From NCBI GenBank assembly GCA_023053545.1, contig JAKZAN010000001.1:5290565-5354564 (forward strand): 64,000 bases of DNA, read 5' to 3'. Each line of letters opens with the position of its first letter. Within the stretch, counting starts at the first letter, position 1. Made by a program: the position numbers and the translations under genes. The notes below the pieces were generated by a model. It did no database searches and was not told where the DNA came from. It saw nothing but the letters and a program-made list of their open reading frames with translations. This document shows, piece after piece, positions 1-13,600 of the stretch. The DNA comes from Lepidurus packardi. Lineage: Eukaryota; Arthropoda; Branchiopoda; Notostraca; Triopsidae.

Positions 1-93
1 AGCGGAAACTTGGCGCCTTGACTCGGCGCCCGTCTGTCTCTAGAGGAGTTCCGAAATGAGTTGGCTTCTTCGGGGCTCCTTTCTGGTTTCAGG

Positions 94-1027
<934 letters not shown>

Positions 1028-1114
1028 CTTTGTCTCATGGTGCAGGACCGGCGGAGCTTGGGAGTGCGCGTAGATCCCTGCCCGACTTAACATGCTGGGA
1101 ACGTCCGTCAACAT
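1028..1114 (-). CDS. Possible 5' coding exon, unidentified
   Basis: Weak candidate. Reading from an ATG at 1114 on the minus strand gives 29 codons (starts MLTDVPSMLSRAGIYAHS, ends HHETK), ending in phase 0 at a strong donor (AAG followed by GTAAGC at 1027-1022). The segment is GC-richer than its surroundings. A longer internal exon, entered at a TGTGTAG acceptor near 1178, would also be open. No family is recognisable, and the next exon would lie at lower coordinates or beyond the window edge, where I could not identify it. It may simply be a chance open frame beside a chance donor. Confidence 0.15.
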
Positions 1115-1177
1115 GGAGAAACTAGTCGGAAAATTGGCGTACCTGTCCGCCCGGCGATCCCGCAAACAGCAACACTT

Positions 1178-4100
1178 CTACACACCTTGCGAGTCCCAAA
1201 GGATCGGCTATTTTTATTTGATTTTTTAAGAATCTTCCTTACAAAGGTAGTTTATAAACTCTTACTACAGTCTATAAACGTCCTATTGGTGTGCCTCGTA
1301 TGAATTAGTTTTTTTCTTTTGTCTCGATCTAGATTGAGCTACACTTCGAGCTACAAAATCTTACTTGAGTATAAGCACACCGGACTATTTATAAACAGCC
1401 TTTTTCAATTCTTAATTCACGCACTTAGAACCACAGAATTCGTTAGGCCTTTTCTTGCAAGGACTTTTCATTGGATTCGGGATCAGTTTATAGGTTTGTA
1501 GGTTATTAAGAGTACTAAAGGCAACAGTAAACTTAATTCAGGTTTTGACAATTCGGATCATATGTTTTAAGTTAATTTGATATTTCACTCTGTGAGCTAG
1601 AAGATTCGATTTCCAGTTTAACTTATACAGTACAATGAACACAAGGATTTCGTAACACGCACTCGATTTTCCTCTTCTTTTTTCTTTTCCCGAAGAAAAT
1701 TCACTGTTGATTATGTGGGCTAGAATAAGCGGGAATCAATGGGGTAACTAGATAACCCAAGTCCGAGTTTGTTACCTTGGCAATGCAAGCTAAGAAATAA
1801 AGTAATAAATACTTTGCTTAATTACACAAAGGATGTTTCGTTTGGTGAGGCTTAAGGGGTAATGAGTTTAAACCGAAGTCTAGCTAAACTGACAGTGAAC
1901 TAAGTTTGGAAGCAAATTCTCAACTCAGATGGACACACAAGAGCCGAAGATAGGATGGTTTCGAACACGGCCGTTACGGAGCCCGCTACGGCTACGTCTG
2001 GTGGTGGTATAGGAGGAAGGCAACGGTTAGGGTCTAAGGGTTCTAGGTCCGTCCAAGGGTCTTAGCACGGGTCTTACTGTGTGTGCCATGCCATGCATAA
2101 AGGGGCGGATGGGTTTCTGGTGGGCTAAAGGGGAGGGAGGGGGGGGGAGTTCAGAACCCCCTTTTGTTGTTCACGATCATGTTCTCCCCACCGCGCCTCT
2201 TTGGCACACAGTCAGGGGGGTACGCCTTCTAAGAGCCCTAGGATTTAAGGGGCAGGTCAGGGAGGGGCAGGTACCGCCCGGGAAAAATACGCCTCCTAGG
2301 ATTACAATTGGAGGAGTTGCTCACCAATGTGTGCAACGGATCACGCCCCAGCAACTCGTGCCAGGGCCGTCCACGTGTCACGCTGAATCTGCCTGCGAGG
2401 AGTGAACGAGCTTTCACGCTCACGCTCTTCAACTCCCGCTGGCTTGAGGGGGGGACTTGGGAGCTTCCCCTGCCGCTTTTGGTCCTCTTAAAAAAGGTCT
2501 TCGCATGCCAGGCGTCCTGCCAAATGAACGACAGTCCTTCAAGCCGTCCTACCAGATCTGATGCGCTTACGCAGCATGATGTGCTGTCGCTCTCTTTTGT
2601 TTTATCAGCCGTTGACAACTAACGAGTCCCTTTCAAAAAGAAGTAGATTAGCTTACCCATCGACGACTTCGCGTAGAACATTCTGGAGTTGGAATGCTAG
2701 GACATTATGGGATCGTAATCTGCTTAAGTTTCTGCTGAAACTGATTTTGTTACATTCACTTTGGAATTTTCTTATTTTCACTATTTTATAAACCAAAACA
2801 GTGCAGAGAACTTCATTTATTTATTTGTTTGGCATTGCCAGAAATATTAGAATAGTGTTGGCCCCGAACAACTGCAAATGCAAGGCACTCTCTAAATTTG
2901 CACTAGGGTCATGTAAGGCTACATTCCATAGTATAGTATAAAAAAGAGCATTTGTAGTACTAATTACAATACCACTTGGTAAGTACTACGAATGGGTCCC
3001 GAACACGTATTCGGCACTGAACACTACAAGCCAATTCATGCATGTGTTTTTTAGATTGTATGAGGGACACAGAATTTAGCTTCTTAATTAACCGTAGCTA
3101 AGTAATTTTTTACGCGGCTTGGTTAACCTGAACGAAAACAACAGCCATTCGTTGTATGGCAAACACCTCTGGAAGTACCAGCTAAAGGACTTTTGCTTTT
3201 ACTTCTGGTCAATTGTTCCTTTCATTTCCCAACACGAATCCAGCCTTTGTAAACGAGTTTTTGTTATTCTCTTCAACACTGAGTGGTATTCTAAGCTTGA
3301 CATTTCAACTAGGAACGTACTACTTTTACAGTTTGGCTTTTTGTATGTAATACTGTATGTCTACAGGAATATTTTCACTAGAATTTTCAAGAATACCTTC
3401 CAAAGTTATCCAATCTTTTTATCTTGCGAGCGGTAATTTTCACGCTCCGCGCCATCTATGAGCGCTCGTGTCCACTAATTCTACAAAGATAAAAGAAAAC
3501 ATTCGTTTCTTAAAATACTCGAAACTGAATAACTCGTTTATTTCACGAGCCTTAAGTACAAAGTTTGACACGTCTGGGACTATCGGTATTACAATTACGC
3601 TATACATCCATAAACTAAGCTCATGAGATACTGACGAAGTACATTCGTGCTGGATTCCATCGCTCACGAATCATTACATAGCTAATGGCCCTTACTGTCG
3701 GTACAATAAATAATTGGCCTTTTTATCCTTTCATGTGCTCTATAACCTATAAGAGCCGAGCCAGTAGGCTTTTACTTCCAACCGGGAGAAAAGTTTGTAT
3801 GCCTCTACTTGTCCTTCAGTCGTTAAGCACATGAACTTTGATGCAGCGTGTCTTGCGAGTTCTTCCTCTAGACCTCATTTAGCATGACTACAACGCACTT
3901 TTTTTATTGGCTTCTTCTTGGAGAAATCTCTCTCGTTTCTTTTTTTTTATTCGAAGCTCCCTGGGCCAAGGAAAAATGAGTGGCGATTGTAGGCTTATCT
4001 TTTATAGTGGGAACGGGGCAGAGGAAGGAGGAGGGCCCAAACTTATATGGTTGATGTAATATAAAATAAGTCGAGATAGAAAATGGGAAAAAAGGTGCCA

Positions 4101-5180
4101 GCCAACCAGTCATTAGCCTCTTGGCCGCTGCGTCCCTTTCGCTCCAGACTTTTTTAGTAATGGCTAACTCGGCGCCAAGGAGAGGTTGTGTGATGGTGGT
4201 CATAAAACACGCAGGTCTTTTTGGGATGATAGTGCCGGATGAAAGGCGTGTTTCAGGTGCATACACGACCCAATGGCCATATGGGAGGAGACTAAGGCGT
4301 GTCCCAACCAAACCTACCCAAGTTCCAAGCTATAACATTGCACTCCTCCCCCATTTTTGCCCCAGACGTTTGCATTTTGGCACCAAAGCCTTTTTTCTTA
4401 AAGAAATATTTTTTTATTTAAGTACTTTGGCGCCTTTTTTCACCCAGATATTTTCCAATAACATTTGACTCGGCCGGGCTAAAGGTTAAATCATGAGATT
4501 CTTTAGAAGGAGGGACCCATTATGATGGTTAAAGGGCCAGCTGTTATTCTTGCGTACTGCAATGGAAACAAAAAAATAGAAAAGAAATTTTTAAAAGTTC
4601 TGCAGAAAGGGCGGGGCTCGACCTCAGACGTGCCGCGGCATCCTCGTGTAGATGAAACGAAAGAGTTTAATTTTTTTCTACATTTTTGGGGGGGATTCTT
4701 GGCCGTGTGACCGTATCGGCTAAGAAGATACCACGCCCTTTTCTAAACCTTTCGTTTCGAACTTGGCACTTGGTTCCCTATAAAGGGTGAAAAGGTTAAT
4801 CGATGCAGATTGAGGAGCCATCAATTAGCTTATTAAGGGAATTTTTTGTAGTTTCAAAAGTGGGCGTGCCCCATTTCTGCCGCGCGCCAAAAACTGGAAG
4901 GAGGGGTTTTCACCACAAAACTACAGTTGGCAATTCTTGGACTTTAGTTTTCACGATTGTTGTAATATTCTCTTGAAATTGTGTGATGTAATTTCGAGCA
5001 TGTACTTAGTTCCTCCTTAAAGATCTTAGATACTTCTTAAAGAGGCCTTATAATGTAAATGTAATTAACAGAAAATTTCAGGCTTTTCTTTAATACCCGT
5101 CAATTTTATAATCTTTTGTCAAATATAACCCCAAAATGGAGTTTGGGATCTTCATACCTTGAAGATTCTCACGATCATGA
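1178..5180. other. Gene-free stretch
   Basis: No recognisable gene. Mostly AT-rich DNA. An island at about 2070-2620 is clearly richer in G and C, with G runs near 2141 and open frames on both strands, but these start at non-ATG codons and match no family I know. Confidence 0.4.
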
Positions 5181-8100
5181 CTCATGATCATGAGAGAGTT
5201 GATAGTTAATACGTGAGGCAAAGTGTGTTCTATTGTTCTTATGTTCTGACTGTCGTTCTAATAAGAGAATGAGACCCATTTTATAATTTTATAGAAACGT
5301 TTCGGAGTTCCTCTGAGCTCTCGAAGATAATACAGAGCGAATTGCAAAGAATACAAGCAAGCAAAATGACTGTGCTAGCTCCGCCCATTCTCGCACGAAG
5401 TAATCCTGTACTTTATTACTTTATAAGCAGAAAAGTAAATAGACTTCCAGTACGGAGAATTTACAGCCGAAGTGTGTAGTGGGTGGAGTTTTCAACCTCT
5501 GTTAGTGCACTTTAGGGACGGAAACATCTGGTTCGCCTTCTATTCTAAATTATATTGAGTCACTTTTGTCCTCTCTTCTCCCTCTCTTGTACTACGAGCT
5601 TGCATAGTACGGACTGTACAGAGATTACAATATATACCGAGTCGAAAGGAAGTGTCTCAACTTCGTTTTTCCACAGAAATGGGAGGTGTTTTTCTATCTG
5701 AATTCCCTCCAACTTTGCTCTTCTAGAAAGTAAGGATAACTGTCCAAAATTGGGCTCTGCAAAATAACCCGCACAATAGAACTCCTTAAACTCTCTTCTA
5801 GGGACCTGTGTGGGAATCACCCTATGATTTGGCTCGGATCAGCCCTACAATTAAGTTCAGTATTACTATGGGAAGAGAAAGAAGGCGAGGAACCTGGCCG
5901 AGTTGAACCGCGGCGATCACAGACCACGTTGTCTGTGGACTGTGATGGATTACCTTATGGTTACGGTGATATAGCTACAGACGAGACGTAGTAAAGCTTC
6001 ATTTGTCATTCTGCTAACCGCTTAGCTCTCACAAGACCCCATGAAACATATACCACAACATACATCACTTCTGTAAACCAGTAAAACACCTCAAGTTCCC
6101 CTTCTCACAACAATAACACACGATTAAACCTCCCAATGTTTTCGATCTGGGGCAGTTTATCTTATAGGCAGTTCTTCTGAGCAAATCATTTGTTTTTGGG
6201 CTCCACTCAATCCCATCGTGACTCATAATGAGTTAGGAATAAGTTCTTCAAGCGTCCATGGAGCTCTCCTACCCAGGTCTCGTTTTCAGCATTTCAAGTC
6301 ACGCTGAGAAAAATGACTGTGACAGTGAAGGTCCTCTAACTCATGCAGAACCTGCTGTAAAGGTCGTGGATGACATATTGAGGTTAGCTTTTTGCTTCTG
6401 TGGCTGTCTAAATAGAAGATGCGGCTGTTTGTATTGACTGTGCGGGGTTAATCATCTCTGTGGCTGGCTAAAGGTTATTTGAAACGACACTCAAGTTGAC
6501 TCGATCATGTTTGGAGGCTTCGAGAAAGTGTCGAGTGTCAAACGGTTCGTCGCATCATATTGTCGACGTAATGAGACATGGGAAATGGCAAACTATTGAT
6601 GCATTAGTCCTCCTCCTTCTGAAGTTCTCATACGTCCAGCTGAAGTAAGCATTCGCGTATTCTTTTTTTTTTATTTTAGCTTTGGAGAATTTCCACCTAA
6701 TTTATCGGACATTCGTACTTGTACTCACCTTGGTATATTACAGGTTTTTTTGCGTCTCACGGCCAAATTCGAAACATCATTAGCGTGCAGGTGCCGCAGT
6801 TTAAGCATTCCAAATTGCTAATCAAGGAGCCCAGGCTGGTTATTTTCCTTGACAATCTGTTTTTTCCCCCAACTGATGGATGTTTGATAATGGCGGAGAA
6901 TGGACGAAGAAATCTCGGTAGTGAATTTTGAATTGGACGCAAAAGGCATCCGCAAAGGTGTGGGTTATACTACATCTCACCTCAGGAAGAGATGATAAAT
7001 GGGGCTCTTCGTTTTTCCCAAACTTAGATATGCGACTTGCATAAATAATATTTCGAGTTTGGATCTCTTTAGTTTCCCCTACACTATCGTTTTGATGCCA
7101 AGGCAGATTTTAGCATATTCTTGACCAACTGTTCAGTTTTTTTCTTCTTATTTCATGCAAGGCTGTACTCTCCACTTTGGGAAAGCTTTTGGCAGCCAGC
7201 TGTTTATATTGGTTAGCGAAACCCCAAAGATCCTCTGATGTATATGGCGTCAGCATCAGTGCTTCTTTAAATAAGGTTCTCTTGTGTCGGATGGAACCAA
7301 GCTTTAATTAGCACTCTGGTTATTGCTCATTATGCAAAACGTCCTTCGCTTAGACCCGCCCCTTAAATGGGGCACTGCTTTCCATATCCTAAAGCTCCAA
7401 TCTTTCATATTTGCCAGCGTTGCAGCACGGCTTATAAGAACGAAGTGTTCTCTGCCAGTTAGGTATACCAACCCCAGCATCCACAAAGGGAAGCTATGTT
7501 GATATACATCACGCGGAAATTTTTCCTTGTCTGCATGCCCTAGCTTGTTGCTCTTGGACGCGTGCAGATTGGCCACTTTTATGAAGCTGGGGAGATAATT
7601 ACAGTCTTAGCATGAAGGATACTATAGAACGCCTCTTTTCTACTTGGTTGAAAAAAAGGGGAACGCTTGTTTATTGGGAAACCCGCAAGCTGAGATGAAA
7701 CGTCGAGTTAACTTATAATTAAATCTGTTTTCAGTTTTTGTTTTGGAAAAAGAAAAGATCTGAGTTCTTATACAAGCTTTTTAACCATCCAAAGAAAGAA
7801 CCTCCTCTAATACATAATCCAAGGCTGCCGCAGTTATATTTCATTCTATCTTTCTTCAGATCTTTTGAAACTTTTCTGAGACTGTACGACCTATAGCGCT
7901 TCAGAAGAACGTTGAATGCATGCTACGTCATAAAAGTGCACTATAACTCGCTGCAGCACTGGTCAAGATATGGAGACTATCGAAATGGTTTAATCAAATG
8001 TTATCAAGCTTAGGCATCAGACGTTATTAAATTGAAGTTATAATTTGAGGAATGATTTGCGAGTCGTTTCACGACCTACAATGTTTGCAAATTTTTTAAG

Positions 8101-10610
8101 CACAATTTACAGTCAATCTCCAAATTAGAGTCAAGCTGGTTTTTTAGCCAACTTACGTATGTCTTGCTTTGAAGCAAATGGAGTAAAACACCATGATCAT
8201 GGAGTTCTATCGTTATAACCCCATTGCTGGGATCAGTGGCAGCGTGATTGCAGTACACCAACAACCCGAGGTACCCATATTTTACTCTATATTTCCGAGG
8301 AAAATCCTGAAATCCATGGAAACACTCTTATCGTAAATTCTGTTGGATTTGAATAAAACTCGAGAGCTAATTGTAAGAGCAGTTTTATTAGGAACGATAA
8401 AGCATGTTCTTCGCCATCGCTACGGTAAAAAGAACTATTATTGGTCGTGTCCTTATCTTTATAAATGTTGAAAGTTTGACTCGTTGTGCTTTCGGACATG
8501 CATGCAAAGGTAAAACTTGTATGCGAGGACATTACTGGCCGCATGGTGAGGGAAGCATAATGCGTGCTATAAAGTCGCCAGTAAAAAACCCCAACGTCCA
8601 TTGGACACGTTCTAGCTTGCGCTTGGCAGGGAAATCTCTTATTGTTATCAGTGAAGCAATATTGGGAAATATGACTGCGCCTTCTGCAAGTATAGCAAGT
8701 ATAGTGTAAAAAAGAAAAAAATACTGAAAAAAGGCGTAGAAATAAAATAGCCAGTTTATATATGACCCTTAGAATCTATTCGTCGAATCTTCGGCATATT
8801 TTCTCCCCCCGTCTTTTTCCAACTGCTTTTATAGTTTGAACCTCCGCTTGGAGAGCATTACAACGGCATTAACCATGCACTACAACTCCTAATTATAGAG
8901 CTAAGAACTTGTGATGGGGCTGTTTCTTTCTTTTCCTCTTTGCTGCACACTCCATCAACACGATACACTCTTCCTGCGTCTTATATAGGCAAAAGTCCTA
9001 GGCGGCTGTATGTGAGAGGACCCCCACTTTTGCCAAAAGCCTCCGCTAAGACGCTCATAATTATATATGGCCGAAGACTTTAACCCTGAATTATTGCCAA
9101 CTTTTTCCCCCCGCCGTTTCACCTTCTCTGGTGCATATACATCCAAGCCATAAGGTGCGCGCACTCCAGGAGGCGGGCAAATACATCATGTCGAAACCGA
9201 AAAAGGTGAATGCTGATGGTTGTACGAACAGCCTCAGCATCTTTTACCTGCAACACCTTTCGATGCGCGCCAAGAAACAAAAAATAAATATGTAAAGTTT
9301 TTCGACTGGAGCTTTTGGTCAGAGATCTGAAATGTTCGGCGAAAGGAGCTCTGCGGCTGTCGAGATATTGGAAAAGGTTAGAGGAACGAAGGGGTTAATT
9401 AAGTTGTAAAAGGAATATGGGGTTAGAAGCTGCAAGCTGAGTTGGGTATCATGTGTTTCGGCTGGTGAGGAAGAAGTTCATGTTGGAGTCAGTTTTCAGA
9501 ACCTTATGCGAAATATTTCTGGGTGCCCGTTACTGGATCCGTCATTATGCGCCGCTGATAAGAGCGCTCTGATAACGGAGACATCCCCAGTACATTCATC
9601 ACTCTTTCTGTTCGACGCCTTTTGCCGCGTCAGTGACAAATTCACACCAACAACAAGAACGTCCTCTTGAAGAGCTCCCAAGGTTCTTTCTCTTTCTTTG
9701 ATATATGCTTCTAAGATTCTTTCTCTTGTCTTTAAAAAGTCTTCGAAGAGTCTTTGAAGAACGGAATCTTTAAAAGACAACATTTAACAGAGTTGGAATT
9801 GAAAAAAGGGGCTTTTTTGTTGTTGTGACAGTAAGAGTGAGTTGATCACCTGCCGAGCGCAGCTTAGATGGGAACCTTAGAGGGACAGTTGATTAGATAA
9901 GAAAGAACTTCTGAACGACATGGGTAAACACCTGCACTGAAAAGGTATTATGGTTTTGGTAGAGGCTGATGGAGAAAAGCACAGTAATCGTACACTGATA
10001 AGAGCTTTGGGACGAATGATGACCAAGCAGAATCTTCATTAGGTTTGTCGCAGGTTAATGGGGTATAAGTGCGCGTCAGTGATCGGTCCTTGAAAAACTT
10101 TTCCAGACTCTTTTTGACATGCATTTATGTCCAGTTACCGGCTTGTCAGTGTCCCCAGTCACACACAATAACAGTATGTTTTGGACAGCCGAAGAAAAAT
10201 GTCTTCTTGAGATCCTCTGCAGGTGCTGACCCTCAATTTACTGTCCAAAGTCAGTCCGTCTGGTGAACCCATTTTCTCTACACAGACAGCCTAGAAACTG
10301 TCACTTTATAACTTCATTATAACCTGTCTTGTCTAGTTGCAAAGCAAACCGAAAGTGTTTCCTTTGTGGGCGTCTGTCTCCTATTTGCGAAATTAATTGC
10401 AATCCATAGCAGAAACGTGAAGACATTTTGGGGGCAGCTCCATTACCGAAAACATCTGCTGCTTTTCTATAGGAGTGGGTGTTTTGAACGTTTTATTGCA
10501 TTAAAACGCGTGTGAGTGATGTCGTTTTTTTTCTCGTCATGGTTGTCAGCTTAGAAGGTTTCGGTTGTGGCTCGTAATGACAATAGGGCGTTGTTGACTT
10601 ATTGTAATGC
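5181..10610. other. Gene-free stretch
   Basis: No recognisable gene. Contains a perfect 14-bp palindrome (CTCATGATCATGAG, 5181-5194), a short hairpin at about 5916-5950 built from ATCACAG/CTGTGAT and CACAGAC/GTCTGTG pairs, and otherwise unremarkable AT-rich sequence. Confidence 0.4.
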
Positions 10611-10612
10611 TT

Positions 10613-10645
10613 GTGTAGCTGGCGTAGCTGGCGTAGCTGGCGTAG
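10613..10645. repeat. 9-bp tandem repeat (GTAGCTGGC)
   Basis: Just over three head-to-tail copies of GTAGCTGGC. It encodes a short VAG repeat in one chance frame. No associated gene. Confidence 0.85.
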
Positions 10646-13600
10646 CGTTTCCATGTGAGTTTTTCAAAAGTTGTATAAGATCTGCGATTGCGCGGGAAAA
10701 GAGAATAGGAAGAAAGAGATCTAAATGCATAGAAGGTTGTTTGTGCGAGGGCGCAGTTTCGATGACAATAAAAGGGAATTTGACGCTCGGATCCTGTACT
10801 GCCGCCTTGTTGGAAACTATAAATCTGTTGCTGCAATGGATTAGAATAGGGCTGTTTTTCGTTTCCCAGTACTTGCGTTCCGAGACTAGATGATGCAGTT
10901 AGAAGCTACAGTATGTCATTACAGACAATTTCCCGCCGTACAAATGATCCTTTGCCCCGTCTCAAGGGAAAACGGAAACTTAAATGTCCCTGATCCCAGC
11001 CTCTATCCCAACTCGCATTCTTGCCAGCAGATAGTATTGCTCCCAGCTCAGCTCTTAGAGCATATACCAGCAAAGGCATCCATGCTGAAAAGCTTGAAAT
11101 CGCGCAAACAGTGAAATTTCTGCCAATAACCGAACGGCCAATCAGTGTCGAAGTCTTCAACAATGACATTCTTGACTCCCATAATATTTATAGGGAGCCC
11201 GGAATGGTCCACCAGCATGAGTTAGTAAACGATTCTGCTTGTGTAGTAGGAAAAGAATACTGGTAAAACATGAACGGTGAGAGGCAGATATTTCGAACAA
11301 TAAACACGCGCGCCGTCCAAGTCCAGCTTTTTTGCTGTAAAATTTGCAAGGCGAATTTTCGTTCCTGCATACTAGTTTGCTGTTCTGCCAATGTCAGAGA
11401 AGTCTGGACCCTTTTTTGTATGTGTTATTTACGCCATGGAGCGCCTTTTGTTTCTTTTTTATAGTAGAAAATGCCCCAAAGGTTCCTCGCAATTCCAAAC
11501 TTCCATATAACTACCTCCATTAAAGTGCACAAGTATTACCTCTTACAGCCACAATCTTCCTCACCGATTTAGATTCATTGGCGAAGAAGTTCTTCCTTTG
11601 ATATATTCAGCATTTTAACACTTAAAAATTACCTATATTAATCATACACGAGTGCGCGTCAACCCGTTCTCCTCCTCAAGATATGGATCCAAACCTTGGT
11701 GGTGTGTTGTGTCCGCTTTTTGCTTCAGAAGTATCCACACAACATTGTATCTTTGTTTCTTGTGTTTTTTGAGAACTGTCGTGAATGAAAGTTTGGCCCT
11801 GAACAAAACGTTGCACAACAGCACCGAGTTGAGAGCAGTTCTTCGTGCCCCGTCATTTATACGAAAAAGGGACCTGACCCGGCACCCGGATGTACCCTAT
11901 AATCTGGCTGTCTTTCAGTGAAAGGGGCCTCCGCTTCTATACTTTGCTGCATGCACAGCCAGCGAAACTTTTATCTCCTCTTCCATGCTCATGCACCACA
12001 CTGCCACACATCTTGCCGAGGAAACAGACAGCTTAAATTCAGCTAGGGACCTTTCTCAAATTGTTGGGGAGTGCATTATTACAAGTCATGAAAATATCAT
12101 CCTTTCATCCTATCATCCAAAGATTTTTCAGAGCCACAGATTCCCGCAGAACTTTCGACAGAAAACTCATACTTCGATAGAAAACTAAAAGAAGGTTTCT
12201 TGGAGCATTCAGAAGAGGTAGGTGCAAATAGCTCTACTCGTAGTCAAATGCTAGAACATTCTAAAACATAGGTTCAACGATGCGTTTCTGTTTTTTGGGC
12301 AGATGATGTAGTGCAGAACACATGACCAAGCCCATCTTGCTGATTTGCCAGGCTGGGGTTCGTTTTTAGATGAATTTAATCGCTGGGCATTCCTTTCCGT
12401 CCGCATTCCTGGTAGACTCTAATTTAACTATTACAGCTCAAGTAAGAAAAAGTAAACTGAGAAATGGCAAGAAATCTTATATTTCTTTCCTGCATAAGAA
12501 GTACCACACTGTTTAATTGTCAAAATACCAAGATTTTCTTGCAGGGTATGAAATCCTCCTGTTGCGTCAGTTTTTAAAAACTTGGGTGAACTCTTTTCCA
12601 CTATTCTATCAAGCGGAACCCTTCAGATCTACCAAGCGTCACTTCCGCGACAATTTAGCGACAATTTACGATGCTTAACAGTGTATTGCTTAAGGTTGTA
12701 ACGGATTCTATTGGTTGGTACTATAGCCTTGGAAAGTGATCTTGTTTAACTGCTTCTGCATTAAGTTCAGAAACGTTTTTGGCTGTCTAAGTGACTATTT
12801 TTAAAATGAGATTAGTTTAAACAGGAAATGGTGACGTGAGGGAGTACATACATATCAAGCGTGTTAGAAGGCCGGCAATATGTTTGATAAGGACTATGAT
12901 TGAAGTTGAGGAGACCTACCTTCTTTACACAAAAGCTTGCTCTATAACGGTGATCATCGCACAACCTTGATTAAGAGACGACCCTCTTTCATTTTTGCAC
13001 GGGTTTGGCGTCCGTCTTATTTGTTTTTTGAAGAGTCTTTTTCAGAAAACACCACCATCATCATCATTATCGTGGTCTTGGAACAACTACCAGGCGCAAA
13101 GAAGAATTGAGGGTTGTGTTGGTGGCCTATCATCTCGTCGCTGAGGATGACCATTATCGTCGCCACTTTGGGTTGACTTTCATCATCGAAGATGGGTTTT
13201 TGATCGCAGGTTGTCCACTCGTATACTCTGATTGTCAGATGAGTTACATCGCTCCATTCTCCAAGCCTTGGTTCTATCCCTAACAAGCTTATGAATACCA
13301 TCTGGCCACCCTTTTATTTTAATTCCTTCCCAAATTCTCCTGCTGTTGGCAGGGTGTGGAACCTCACCAGAGTTTAAAGAGTCAACACAACAATGCTTTC
13401 TCACGCCCTTTTAAGGTCCCCAAGGTGCTTACATGTAGGATTTACAGTCTCTTAGCTGGTAGTGTTGCTTTAATTAGGGTGAAGCCATCTATAAACTGTC
13501 GTCTTGGGACAGCAACTTGGGAAGGAATCTAAATTCAAGTTCCTTTTCGTGTATTTTTTTTTTGCTTATTTCTTTCCTCTTAGGCTCTGACTAGATCCCA

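Noticed and set aside
2238-2618. 126-codon minus-strand frame in a GC-rich island
   Set aside because: Begins at TTG, both strands are open, and no family is recognisable.
5181-5194. Perfect 14-bp palindrome CTCATGATCATGAG
   Set aside because: Isolated, no associated gene or repeat; expected occasionally in 64 kb.
10994-11266. Open frame with protein-like composition ending VVGKEYW
   Set aside because: No ATG at its head, no clear splice context, no recognised family; an antisense frame is equally open.
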